A stretch of DNA of 53,312 nt from Candidatus Poribacteria bacterium (GTDB taxonomy: Bacteria > Poribacteria > WGA-4E > WGA-3G): contig JAJEAG010000048.1 in NCBI GenBank assembly GCA_022824265.1, positions 1 through 53,312 of the forward strand. Direction: 5' to 3'. Shown one piece after another: positions 17,466 through 26,263 of the stretch. A program made the position numbers and the translations under genes. Below the pieces are notes generated by a model that worked only from the letters and a program-made list of their open reading frames with translations, had not been told where the DNA came from and did no database searches. The number at the start of each line of letters is the position of its first letter. Within the stretch, counting starts at the first letter, position 1.

Positions 17466-17549
17466 TGCCCCCGACTGGACTCGAACCAGCATGCCAACTA
17501 AGGCACAGGTCCTTAACCTGCTGTGTATACCAAATTCCACCACAGGGGC
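17466..17549 (-). tRNA. tRNA-Leu (anticodon AAG)
   Basis: A class II tRNA on the minus strand: acceptor GCCCCTG/CGGGGGC with discriminator A, D arm GTGGAATTTGGTATACAC, anticodon stem GCAGG/CCTGT around loop TTAAGGA (positions 34-36 = AAG), long variable arm, and T arm GGTTCGAGTCC. An A at position 34 is rare in bacterial leucine tRNAs, where GAG is usual; it would normally be read as inosine after deamination. Confidence 0.9.
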
Positions 17550-17714
17550 ATTTCAGTCCTATAAATTATACCCACCAATGATCAGAAAGTCAAATTAAAT
17601 GTATAATACACCACACCAAAGAAAATACTTGTTTTTCTGTATACTTTTTGGCATACTAATGGACTAATACATCTCTATATTTGTTAACACCACACGAACA
17701 GGAACTTGAATCAA

Positions 17715-20654
17715 ATGCAAATCTCTGACCCAGAACTACAACAACTTCTCGCTAAAGAACTTGAGGGAGAAGTGCGTTTTGACAACTACTCAAAAGCACT
17801 TTATAGCACGGATGCAAGCCTATACCAAATTGAACCAATAGGTGTTGTTGTCCCAAAACATAAACAAGATATAATCAAAACCATAAAGATCGCTTCAGAA
17901 CGAAAAATACCGATTCTCCCCAGAGGCGGTGGAACAAGTTTAGCTGGACAATGTGTCGGAGAAGCTATCGTCCTGGATATGTCTAAGTTCATGAACCAAC
18001 TTATTGAGGTTAACGTTGAGGAACACTGGGCACGAGTACAACCGGGAATCGTACTTGACGAATTAAATCACAAACTCAAACCACACGGTCTAATGTATGC
18101 TCCAGATGTTGCAACAAGTAGTCGCGCAAATGTCGGTGGCACCATCGGGAATAACTCCGCAGGTTCTCATTCTCTTATATATGGTAAAACAATTGACCAT
18201 GTAATGTCGTTAGACCTTGTCCTTGCTAATGGCGATGAAATAACAGCCGAACCCTTATCCTTTACAGAAGTAGCAACCAAGAAAGACGGAAAATCCTTAG
18301 AAGCAAACATATATCAAGAACTCTGCAGAATCTGCGATGAAAATTCAGATGAAATACGTAAACAATATCCAAAAATCTTACGTAGAGTCGCAGGATATAA
18401 TCTTGATGAATACGTTACAGATGCCGGTTCAAAAGAGGTAACCCCATATCGTAGAGACGGATGCGATGCACACCGTCCATTCAGTTTAGCAAAGATCGTA
18501 GTCGGTTCCGAAGGCACACTTGCAACAATCGTTGAAGCGAAAGTCAATTTAGTACCTATCCCAAAAATGACCTGCCTATGTGTCGTCCATTTCGACTCTC
18601 TTATTGCCTCTATGAAAGCGATGCAACCGATTTTAGATTGCAACCCTACCGCTGTTGAACTGATTGATAAAACAATACTTGACATGGCACGCGGTTCCAT
18701 AGAGTTTTCACGACTAACGAGTTTTATTCAAGGTGAACCTGAAGCACTACTTGCAGTGGAATTTTACGGTGAAACTGAAAATGAAATGCACGAAAAAATT
18801 AATCACCTTGAAAAGACATTGAAAAATGCGGGATTCGGTTATGCCTATGTCCGTTGTTTCACAGCAGAAGAAAAAGCACAGGTTTGGGAAACACGTAAGG
18901 CAGGTCTCGGATTGCTTATGGGAATGAAAGGCGATGCAAAACCGATCGGTTTTGTTGAAGATGCCGCTGTCGCAATTGAACATTTACCAGAATATGTCCG
19001 ACGATTCGACGAAATAGTCACCAGACATGATACCACCGCATCTTACTATGCACACGCAAGTGTCGGATTACTCCATAATCGCCCTATTATCAATCTAAAA
19101 TCTGAAACCGATATTAAGAAAATGCATAGCATTGCATCCGAAGTGCGTGACCTGTTGATGGAACTCGGTGGTGCAATGAGCGGCGAACATGGTGATGGAC
19201 TTGTCCGAAGTGAATGGATTGAGAGTATGTTTGGTCCAAAAATATATCAGGCACTCCGAGAGATAAAAAACGCTTTTGACCCTGACGGTATTATGAATCC
19301 CGGAAAAATCATTGACCCTCCTCCAATGACAGAAAACCTAAGATTCGGAACAAAATATAATACAATCAAAATTGACACCTATTTCGATTATTCTGCACAA
19401 GATGGATTCGGAAGAGCAATTGAGATGTGCAATGGTGTCGGTGCATGTCGCAAAACCCTCACAGGAACCATGTGTCCATCATTCATCGCTACTCGAGAAG
19501 AGGAACACTCTACTCGCGGACGAGCAAACGCACTACGATCAGTTATCTCAGGTACTTTACCACACGCAGATTTCACAAGTGACAGACTTTACGATGTCCT
19601 TGATTTGTGCCTCGGTTGTAAAGCATGTAAAGCAGAATGTCCATCAAATGTGGACATGGCAAAAATAAAATATGAAATGCTGGCACACTACCGCAAAGCA
19701 AACGGTCTCCCATTACAGAATCGACTTTTCGGAGAAATCGGTTCACTCGCTGTATTAGGATCGGCATTCGCACCCATCTCAAATTGGGCAACAAATAACC
19801 CGATATCTAAGTGGATAGCTGAAAAACTTATCGGTGTTGATCGCCGTAGAGATATGCCTACCTTTGTCCACCAATCCTTTGAAAAATGGTTTAGAAAACG
19901 ACAATCGCCACTTACTTCTGATAAAAAAGTCGTGTTATTTCACGACACATTTATGAATTATAGTGAACCAGATATCGGCAAAGCAACAGTCCACGTCTTA
20001 GAATCTGCTGGATATGAAGTTATCCTACCCACGAAACAGTGTTGTGGTAGACCACTTATCTCTGAGGGTATGCTTGACAAAGCAGTTGAAAATGCAAATT
20101 ACAATATAGAACACCTCCATAATTTCGTAGAGAAGGGAATTCCGATTGTGGGATGTGAACCAAGCTGTACCTCCGCAATAACTGACGATTATGTCGACTT
20201 AATTAACACAAACCAAGCAAAACAAGTTGCCGAAAATACCTACTCACTGGAAGAATTTTTGCTACACCTAAATGATGAGGATGAACTTCCACTTTCATTT
20301 GGATCAGAACCACGCGATATCTTGTTACACGGACACTGTCATCAGAGAGCACTGGCAGGTATTCAACCCGTACAAAAAATGCTTGAACTTCCACAAGCAC
20401 ATAACGTCACAGTTATCGATTCAAGTTGTTGTGGTATGGCAGGTTCATTCGGTTATGAAAAATCACACTATGAACTTTCAATGAAGATCGGCGAACTCCG
20501 ACTTTTCCCCGCAATCCGTGAAAAATCTGGTGAGTTTACGCTAACAGCATCAGGTTTTTCTTGCCGACACCAGCTTGAACACGGCACAGGTATCATACCA
20601 AAGCACCCTATTGAAGTGCTTAGTGAAGCGATTTCAACAAATATAGACCGGTAG
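17715..20654 (+). CDS. FAD-linked 2-hydroxyacid dehydrogenase fused to Fe-S/CCG domain
   Basis: This 979-residue protein fuses a GlcD-like flavin dehydrogenase to a GlcF-like electron-transfer half. Residues about 40-270 are the FAD-binding domain (LPRGGGTSLAGQCVG, NVGGTIGNNSAGSHSL) and about 280-540 the FAD-oxidase C domain (GLLMGMKGDAKP, GGAMSGEHGDGLVRSEW). Fe-S cysteines lie at 572, 578 and 587 and at 632, 635, 638 and 642 (CLGCKACKAECP). Two CCG motifs are at about 776 and 905. This is the layout of YdiJ/D-2-hydroxyglutarate or D-lactate dehydrogenases feeding the quinone pool. I use ATG 17715, spaced about 11 bases from AGGA, rather than TTG 17706. It is first of a four-gene operon. Confidence 0.9.
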   Translation: MQISDPELQQLLAKELEGEVRFDNYSKALYSTDASLYQIEPIGVVVPKHKQDIIKTIKIASERKIPILPRGGGTSLAGQCVGEAIVLDMSKFMNQLIEVNVEEHWARVQPGIVLDELNHKLKPHGLMYAPDVATSSRANVGGTIGNNSAGSHSLIYGKTIDHVMSLDLVLANGDEITAEPLSFTEVATKKDGKSLEANIYQELCRICDENSDEIRKQYPKILRRVAGYNLDEYVTDAGSKEVTPYRRDGCDAHRPFSLAKIVVGSEGTLATIVEAKVNLVPIPKMTCLCVVHFDSLIASMKAMQPILDCNPTAVELIDKTILDMARGSIEFSRLTSFIQGEPEALLAVEFYGETENEMHEKINHLEKTLKNAGFGYAYVRCFTAEEKAQVWETRKAGLGLLMGMKGDAKPIGFVEDAAVAIEHLPEYVRRFDEIVTRHDTTASYYAHASVGLLHNRPIINLKSETDIKKMHSIASEVRDLLMELGGAMSGEHGDGLVRSEWIESMFGPKIYQALREIKNAFDPDGIMNPGKIIDPPPMTENLRFGTKYNTIKIDTYFDYSAQDGFGRAIEMCNGVGACRKTLTGTMCPSFIATREEEHSTRGRANALRSVISGTLPHADFTSDRLYDVLDLCLGCKACKAECPSNVDMAKIKYEMLAHYRKANGLPLQNRLFGEIGSLAVLGSAFAPISNWATNNPISKWIAEKLIGVDRRRDMPTFVHQSFEKWFRKRQSPLTSDKKVVLFHDTFMNYSEPDIGKATVHVLESAGYEVILPTKQCCGRPLISEGMLDKAVENANYNIEHLHNFVEKGIPIVGCEPSCTSAITDDYVDLINTNQAKQVAENTYSLEEFLLHLNDEDELPLSFGSEPRDILLHGHCHQRALAGIQPVQKMLELPQAHNVTVIDSSCCGMAGSFGYEKSHYELSMKIGELRLFPAIREKSGEFTLTASGFSCRHQLEHGTGIIPKHPIEVLSEAISTNIDR

Positions 20655-20679
20655 ACACATCCTTATATGAGGAGATATT

Positions 20680-22140
20680 ATGTCAAAAATATATGAACCA
20701 CTTGACGACTTTAAAACCGTTGATTTACCGGAAAAACAGCTACCTTTTTGGAAAATAGCAGGTCCCGGGGCAATCTTAGTTGGATTATCTATTGGCGCAG
20801 GAGAAATCGTAATTTGGCCCCGTATCACCGCAGAATACGGGTCAAGCATGGTCTGGGCTGCTGTCTTTGGGGTATTTCTTCAACTCTGGATAAACTTTGA
20901 GGTCGGCAGATGGACAATAGCAACCGGCGAAACAGTATTCACTGGATACAGTCGGATATGGCGTGGATTTGGACCACTGTTTATCCTACTAATCATAGTA
21001 GGATGGATTGCCCCAGGATGGGCAAGAGAATCCGGTGCTGCACTCAAAGCACTCATCTTCAACCCAAAATGGCAAGCAGATAACTTCTTGGGTTCAGACA
21101 CTTTCTGGACAATCATTACATTCGCTGCAGCTTCACTCATATTATTCGGTCCAAAATTAGTATATAAATCCGTGGAAAACACAGTTGAGGTATTAGTCGC
21201 TGTCGTTACAATCGGGTTAATACTGGTCGCTATCATGGTCGGTTCTCTGGATAAATGGAAGGAATTAGGGGCAGGTATAGTAAATATCGGATACAAAGAC
21301 CCTAATATGTCAGTGAAAGACCTATTTATCGCACTCGTATTCGCTGGTGCTGGAGGCACTGCAAACCTTTTCTATACATTCTATCTTCGTGATAAAAACA
21401 TTGGGATGGGAGCGCGAATACCAGGATTACGTAACCCTCTACGAGAACGGACCGAGAAAGTACCCGCAACAGGATTTCTCTTTGAAGAAACTGAGGAAAA
21501 TCGCAATAGATTCGCAGACTGGTGGGGTTACATCAAACGTGACCAAATCCTTTTCTTTTGGGCACTCAATACTTTTACCATTCTGCTTTTCATTTTCGGT
21601 GCACTCGCTGTTTTACACCCGCAAGTTCTTGAAAAAGGGATTGAAGCAGTCCCAAGCAAAAACCAACTTATCTTTGACGAGGCAGATATATTAGGAAACA
21701 GTTTTGGAGAATTTGGTCGTAGAATCTTCCTGATGGTTGGTGTTGCCACACTTTTCGGAACACAACTTGCACTACTTGATGGTGTCGGACGCTCCATTTC
21801 CGATATCATATACACTAACTTTAAAGGTGCACAAAAACGCTCATTGAGTTGGTGGTACCTTCTCATAGTAGGCATCTGGATTGTTGCAGGTTGTGTCATT
21901 ACTTATGTAATGGAACAATTAAATGTTAGTGGACTCGGATTTCTCTTCAGTGCAGCATATATGGGTGGTTTTGCTATGGCACTCTACGTTCCACTTACGT
22001 TGTATATGAACCGTCGCTTCTTGCCAAGTTTTGCAAAACCAAAAGCAATTTCAACTATAATGATGTTGATCGCATCTGCCGTTTATATCGGGTTTGCTAT
22101 ATCAAGTATAATATGGGAACTAAAACGACTAATTGGATAA
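20680..22140 (+). CDS. Nramp-related membrane transporter lacking the metal motif
   Basis: The 486-residue protein has about eleven membrane helices and a start region GPGAILVGLSIGAGE that aligns with helix 1 of Nramp divalent-metal transporters. However, the DPGN metal-binding motif is absent, and no MPH motif of helix 6 is seen. The substrate is therefore probably not Mn2+ or Fe2+. It lies 25 bp after the dehydrogenase and is followed at once by PhyH, so it may import the substrate of this operon; that is inference. Confidence 0.75.
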   Translation: MSKIYEPLDDFKTVDLPEKQLPFWKIAGPGAILVGLSIGAGEIVIWPRITAEYGSSMVWAAVFGVFLQLWINFEVGRWTIATGETVFTGYSRIWRGFGPLFILLIIVGWIAPGWARESGAALKALIFNPKWQADNFLGSDTFWTIITFAAASLILFGPKLVYKSVENTVEVLVAVVTIGLILVAIMVGSLDKWKELGAGIVNIGYKDPNMSVKDLFIALVFAGAGGTANLFYTFYLRDKNIGMGARIPGLRNPLRERTEKVPATGFLFEETEENRNRFADWWGYIKRDQILFFWALNTFTILLFIFGALAVLHPQVLEKGIEAVPSKNQLIFDEADILGNSFGEFGRRIFLMVGVATLFGTQLALLDGVGRSISDIIYTNFKGAQKRSLSWWYLLIVGIWIVAGCVITYVMEQLNVSGLGFLFSAAYMGGFAMALYVPLTLYMNRRFLPSFAKPKAISTIMMLIASAVYIGFAISSIIWELKRLIG

Positions 22141-22152
22141 TTGGAGGATATA

Positions 22153-22974
22153 ATGGATAAGAATGCTCAGAAAGCCTTTTTTGAAGAGGAAGGCTATCTC
22201 GTTGTTGAAAACCTATTATCACCTACAGAAGTGAAAGAATGTCAAGCAGAAATTCAACTGCTACATCAGTTTGCAGCTGGTCAGGTATCAGAATCGGATA
22301 AGGAAAGGGCTGATGTTGCACGCAGACACGTGCAACAGGAACCCTTCGCAAAAGACAAAACACAAGGTGACAGATTACCTGTGCTGCGGAAAGCTGAAAA
22401 CACACGTCAATACTCTGAGGTGTTTAAAAATTTGGCACAACATCCGAACCTTGTCGCAGTACTCCAAAACCTCATAGGAGATGATTTACTCCTCTTTAGA
22501 AGCACTCTAATGTTTAAGCCAGCATTCCACGGATCATCGCATGGACTACACCAAGATTCCGCCTATTGGCCTATGGAACCACCCAGATTAGTTACAGTAA
22601 GCATCTCTCTTAACGATGCAACACCTGAAAATGGATGTTTTAAAGTTGTCCCACGTAGCCATCTATGGGGTGTTCAAGAGTGGGGTGGAATCGCTCGACA
22701 ACAAGACGCAGAACTCACTGATCGCGAAGATGTCGCAAAAAAACAGATGGATGTTCCGTTGTCCGCAGGAAGTGCCCTGTTTTTCCATAGCCTCATGGTA
22801 CACGGTTCAGGTCCTAACGCATCACCTAATCCAAGAAACACCGCACTCTACGCCTACTTTTCACCGGAAGTCAGGTATGTTACCAAAGATGGCAAAGGTG
22901 AACGCACATTCCCTGTCGTAGCAGGACTAAATGGTCAAACAGAGATGAAGTTCACCGCACAAAAGGCTTCATAG
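22153..22974 (+). CDS. Phytanoyl-CoA dioxygenase (PhyH) family Fe(II)/2-oxoglutarate oxygenase
   Basis: This 273-residue protein has the facial triad of the family: His133-x-Asp135 in HGLHQDSAYWP and distal His217 in SLMVHGSG. An Arg near 227 in NPRNTALYAYFS would bind 2-oxoglutarate. The core strand NGCFKVVPRSHLWG is typical. I take ATG 22153 because GGAGG lies 6-7 bases before it; the frame upstream begins at a TTG over the previous stop. It would hydroxylate an unknown small molecule. Third gene of the operon. Confidence 0.88.
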   Translation: MDKNAQKAFFEEEGYLVVENLLSPTEVKECQAEIQLLHQFAAGQVSESDKERADVARRHVQQEPFAKDKTQGDRLPVLRKAENTRQYSEVFKNLAQHPNLVAVLQNLIGDDLLLFRSTLMFKPAFHGSSHGLHQDSAYWPMEPPRLVTVSISLNDATPENGCFKVVPRSHLWGVQEWGGIARQQDAELTDREDVAKKQMDVPLSAGSALFFHSLMVHGSGPNASPNPRNTALYAYFSPEVRYVTKDGKGERTFPVVAGLNGQTEMKFTAQKAS

Positions 22975-22991
22975 AAAGCCAAGGAACACCT

Positions 22992-23786
22992 ATGAAGGTT
23001 GCGCTTGAAGAACATGTGGCAATCGTTACCGGCGGTGCAAACGGAATCGGCAAGGCTATTGTGCATGCACTCGTAGAAAACGGCGCGCATGTCGCAATTG
23101 TGGATATTGACAAAACAGCAGGAACGCAAACTGCTAAAGATATTCAGCAAAAAGGTGGTACGTGTATCTTCGTGGAGGCAGATGTTGCAAATCCAGAACA
23201 GATGGAAGCAGCAGCACAAAGCATAACAGCACAACTCGGTAGCATTCAGATACTCATCAACAATGCTGGTATAAACACAAAAAGCGAACGTGTTCCCATT
23301 CATCAATATACATTAGACGATTGGCACAGAATCTTGCAAGTTGACCTAACTGGTGTATTCGTGACAAGTCGTGCTGTAATACCCTACATGCTTGAGAATC
23401 CACACGGTCGCATCGTCAATATTAGTTCTATTGCTGGACTCGTACCCCTCCGTCTTCAGAGTGCCTTCGTTGCTGCAAAAGCAGGTGTAGCAAACCTAAC
23501 ACGTTCAATGGCACTGGAACTCGGTCCAAAAGGAATCCTCGTGAATGCTGTTGCTCCCGGTTCCACATTGACGCGCGGTACAAAAGCCCTCTTTTACGGA
23601 CCTGACGGTGCATATACAGAAAATGCTGAAAGTCTATTATCACACATCCCACTCGGACGACCAGCAAAAGTTGAGGAAATTGCCGCCGCAGTCCTCTTCT
23701 TAGTCGCACCTGATGCGAGTTATATCAATGGTACTATCCTAACCGTTGATGGCGGTTGGACTGCAGGATACACGCGTGATTGGTAA
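22992..23786 (+). CDS. Short-chain dehydrogenase/reductase with Tyr-to-Phe active site
   Basis: This 264-residue SDR has the cofactor motif TGGANGIG at residues 13-20, NNAGIN in the core, catalytic-region Ser145/Ser146, and Lys163. The catalytic tyrosine of the YxxxK motif is replaced by Phe159 (SAFVAAKAG; codon TTC at 23466). The rest of the fold is complete, including NAVAPGST and the C-terminal TVDGGWTAG. The protein may be inactive as a reductase, act by another proton donor, or have a binding role. Last gene of the operon, 17 bp after PhyH. Confidence 0.88.
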   Translation: MKVALEEHVAIVTGGANGIGKAIVHALVENGAHVAIVDIDKTAGTQTAKDIQQKGGTCIFVEADVANPEQMEAAAQSITAQLGSIQILINNAGINTKSERVPIHQYTLDDWHRILQVDLTGVFVTSRAVIPYMLENPHGRIVNISSIAGLVPLRLQSAFVAAKAGVANLTRSMALELGPKGILVNAVAPGSTLTRGTKALFYGPDGAYTENAESLLSHIPLGRPAKVEEIAAAVLFLVAPDASYINGTILTVDGGWTAGYTRDW

Positions 23787-23877
23787 GGAAGTACACTTAC
23801 AAAAACGTGAGTTTGATAAATCAAATTTTTTCAGTAACGATTCCAACAGAGTTGGTATCAATCACGCTCAAAATTTG

Positions 23878-24095
23878 GATGAAATTTACATTGCTTACGT
23901 TCTAAAGATTCAGAGTTTTCAGAGTCAGAGGGAAAATTGCACAATTTTGTCATGTGCTACAAACCTATATTCTATCTGGTTTTACAGGGCTATTATGACT
24001 TATTTGGTCAAGAATGACTCTGAAAATTCGGAAATTTCTACCAAAGACAGTGACAACGGATTTTAGGATGTGAATTCAACCGATTTCGAAAGTTA
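23878..24095 (+). repeat. Dispersed element R1, copy 2
   Basis: Near-identical in reverse complement to 165-383. Internal inverted pair: TCAGAGTTTTCAGAGTC and GACTCTGAAAATTCGGA. An R2 element follows 28 bp later, and the other R1 copy also has R2 sequence nearby. Confidence 0.8.
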
Positions 24096-24122
24096 CTTAT
24101 TCCGATATCATTGACAATAAAC

Positions 24123-24260
24123 GTGTTTGTAGTCGCGCAATTCATTGCCAAATTAACACTAAATGCGCTTATGACATTTGTCGCCTCTTCCATTCACACT
24201 TGCACGCAAGGTTTCTTAACCTTACATGTTGACAGTGTCAAAGTAATTCTAAAATCTACC
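24123..24260 (+). repeat. Dispersed two-hairpin element R2, copy c
   Basis: Head GTGTTTGTAGTCGCGCAATT with the GCAAT-TC-ATTGC palindrome, internal hairpin AAGGTT-TCTT-AACCTT at 24207-24222, and tail CAAAGTAATTCTAAAATCTAC. Confidence 0.75.
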
Positions 24261-24263
24261 ACA

Positions 24264-24680
24264 CTATGGATTCGGTGGAGAGGTACAGATCAGCACCTCC
24301 AATGTCTCATCCCCCGTATTTTCAATACCATGTTCACACCAAGGCGGAAGATGGATAAACGTACCTGCTTTCACAGGCACCTTTTCATCGGCTATCGTCA
24401 TCGTTCCTTCTCCACGTATGATAACATAACACTCCTCAGTATGATGACTCCCCGGTTCCAAAACCACATGTGGTGGAACAAAAAACATCACCATCCCTAA
24501 ATTCTCAGCAGGTGCTTTCGGATTAGCTGGATGTACCACACGGACACCAATTCCATCACATCCCGGATATTTGACAGGTACACCATCTTGCACTGTTACG
24601 ACATTCGCTTTCACCTGTCCCTTCGGTTTGGGAATCGGAGGTTCACCTTCGTACCCTTTAAACAACGTGACTTTTGCCAT
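24264..24680 (-). CDS. Cupin-domain protein
   Basis: This 138-residue single-domain cupin carries both cupin motifs. Motif 1 reads PGSHHTEECYVIIRGEG with the His-His-Glu metal ligands, and motif 2 contains PPWCEHGIENTG with the fourth ligand histidine. It is 15 bp downstream of the FAH-family gene and probably co-transcribed. It could be an isomerase, dioxygenase or sensor for the same catabolic route; the substrate is unknown. Confidence 0.85.
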   Translation of the reverse strand: MAKVTLFKGYEGEPPIPKPKGQVKANVVTVQDGVPVKYPGCDGIGVRVVHPANPKAPAENLGMVMFFVPPHVVLEPGSHHTEECYVIIRGEGTMTIADEKVPVKAGTFIHLPPWCEHGIENTGDETLEVLICTSPPNP

Positions 24681-24695
24681 TATTCACCTCTGAAA

Positions 24696-25445
24696 TTACG
24701 CCACAACCTTATTACGCAACACACCTATACCTTCAATCTCAACCTCAACAACATCCCCATCCTTCAATGCGGTTGTTGTTCCCGGTGTCCCGGTGTAAAC
24801 TGCATCACCCGGTTCCAAAGTTATCGCTTGTGAGATGAAACTAACAATCACAGGAACAGGAAAAATAAGGTCACCAGTGGTTTGAGACTGAACAACGTCC
24901 TCATTGATCCGTGTTTCTAATTGTAGGTCCCCGTAGTCAATATCAGTGGTTATATATGGACCCATCGGTCCAAAGGTATCTGACGCTTTAGCGCGCCACC
25001 ACTGCATGTCATTTGATTGCCACGTCCGAGCACTCACATCGTTTCCACAGGTCACCCCTAAGATATTCGCTGCAGCTTCATCGGGAGACACTTTACTCGT
25101 CCGTTCCTTAATTATAACAACCAATTCACCTTCAGCATGCACGTCGTCATCACCATCAGGAAGTACAATATCGCCCTCAGGATCATTAATACATGATGGA
25201 GTCTTGATGAAAATTTCCGGATTTTGCGGTTCAGGGGCATCCCCCAAGTGACTCCGATAGTTCAAACCCACTGCTAAAACCTTTGATGGTTTTGTAGGAG
25301 CAAGTATTTTCACATCTTCTAAAGCAATGGTATCACCTGTTTCACTAAAGTCTGTAAACGGACATGCATCTAACTTTCTCAAACTATTCCCATCAACAAT
25401 ACCGTATCCAATTGTTTCATTCAATTCATATCGAGCAAGTTTCAT
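24696..25445 (-). CDS. Fumarylacetoacetate hydrolase (FAH) family protein
   Basis: This 249-residue protein has the FAH fold: VGLNYRSHLGD near the start, the metal/active-site region HAEGELVVIIKE (acidic ligands), GVTCGNDVSARTWQ, and the terminal GDAVYTGTPGTT. The family hydrolyses C-C bonds or tautomerises beta-diketo acids, for example in 2-keto-3-deoxy-sugar acid or aromatic breakdown. The neighbouring cupin and the facing PhyH/SDR/2-hydroxyacid dehydrogenase operon suggest a sugar-acid or related catabolic role; this is inference. Confidence 0.9.
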   Translation of the reverse strand: MKLARYELNETIGYGIVDGNSLRKLDACPFTDFSETGDTIALEDVKILAPTKPSKVLAVGLNYRSHLGDAPEPQNPEIFIKTPSCINDPEGDIVLPDGDDDVHAEGELVVIIKERTSKVSPDEAAANILGVTCGNDVSARTWQSNDMQWWRAKASDTFGPMGPYITTDIDYGDLQLETRINEDVVQSQTTGDLIFPVPVIVSFISQAITLEPGDAVYTGTPGTTTALKDGDVVEVEIEGIGVLRNKVVA

Positions 25446-25642
25446 AAATAATTCCTCCGATTTTATTCTCTCATGTCCTCACCTTTTTGTCAATTGTTTA
25501 CTGAAATTATCTCCTGATTTCTACTGGATTTTTTGTATAATTTTATGATACAATTCATTTTGTTAGATGAATTTAGCAATCTATAAAATAACCTTGATTT
25601 TAACATTGCAGTTCCGTATGAAGATAAATGGAGAAGACAACA

Positions 25643-25903
25643 ATGAATTACCATTATGGTGAAGCAAAGATACAAGTAGGTAATCCAAGGCAGATTAGAG
25701 TTAAACCTGAAATGATTGAAGGTGACTCGGTTGCGGAAATTGAAATGTATTTGTTTGATGCTAAACTCATCCGGGGACGGTTGGAAAAAACATATTTCTG
25801 GCGCAAGTTGGATGGGACAGAGAGCCTTCCAAATGTTTCTGAAATGTGGGTAGATATTAACAATGAGCAAAAACAATTGAAATTTAAAGATCATCGCTCA
25901 TAA
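25643..25903 (+). CDS. Small hypothetical protein
   Basis: The frame codes for about 86 residues (MNYHYGEAKIQVGNPRQIRV at the start), rich in charged residues and without a membrane span. I choose ATG 25643 because GGAGAAG lies eight bases before it; an in-frame ATG at 25628 overlaps that site. I do not recognise the family, and coding status rests on the ribosome binding site and the lack of a competing gene. Confidence 0.5.
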   Translation: MNYHYGEAKIQVGNPRQIRVKPEMIEGDSVAEIEMYLFDAKLIRGRLEKTYFWRKLDGTESLPNVSEMWVDINNEQKQLKFKDHRS

Positions 25904-26065
25904 TCCACAGAATGTGCTATAATATAAAAACTTCAAATATTGTGTATAGCGGAACAACTGTCAAACTAAAATGACAAACAATTTAACTGGAATAGGAACA
26001 AAATTTGCAGGTTGATAAGGTTTTATGGCAATCACAATTTATCGAATAAGTAGCAAGAAAACAAA

Positions 26066-26263
26066 GTGTTAAATCAAAACCCAATGCCTTCTCCTGATGC
26101 TACACCAGAGGAAATCGGTGAATTCTGGGATACACACAGTCTTGCAGATTACTGGGATGAAACCCACGAAGTTGAATTTAAGGTTAATCTCAATTCAAGA
26201 AAGAATTCAATCCCAGGTGCTCCTGATCAAAAGCAGAAGATAGGTATATATAAGGTTATAAAG
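26066..26263 (+). pseudogene. Antitoxin-like (CopG/BrnA-type) fragment in frame with argC
   Basis: Residues 10-45 of the long frame (PDATPEEIGEFWDTHSLADY, then WDETHEVEF) match the conserved start of a family of small antitoxin-like proteins. The usual C-terminal ribbon-helix-helix part is missing. The frame runs straight into argC without a stop. It is either a decayed antitoxin gene or a true N-terminal extension of ArgC. Confidence 0.5.

Larger units (their letters stand above)
23787..24263. other. Repeat-filled intergenic region
   Basis: This 477-bp gap lies between the SDR gene and the convergent cupin gene. It is almost entirely made of two dispersed elements, R1 (23878-24095) and R2 (24123-24260). 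No supported gene is seen. Confidence 0.8.

Noticed and set aside
20880-21359. A 159-codon minus-strand frame inside the transporter gene
   Set aside because: Codon pattern and hydrophobic context match the plus-strand gene; no start signal.
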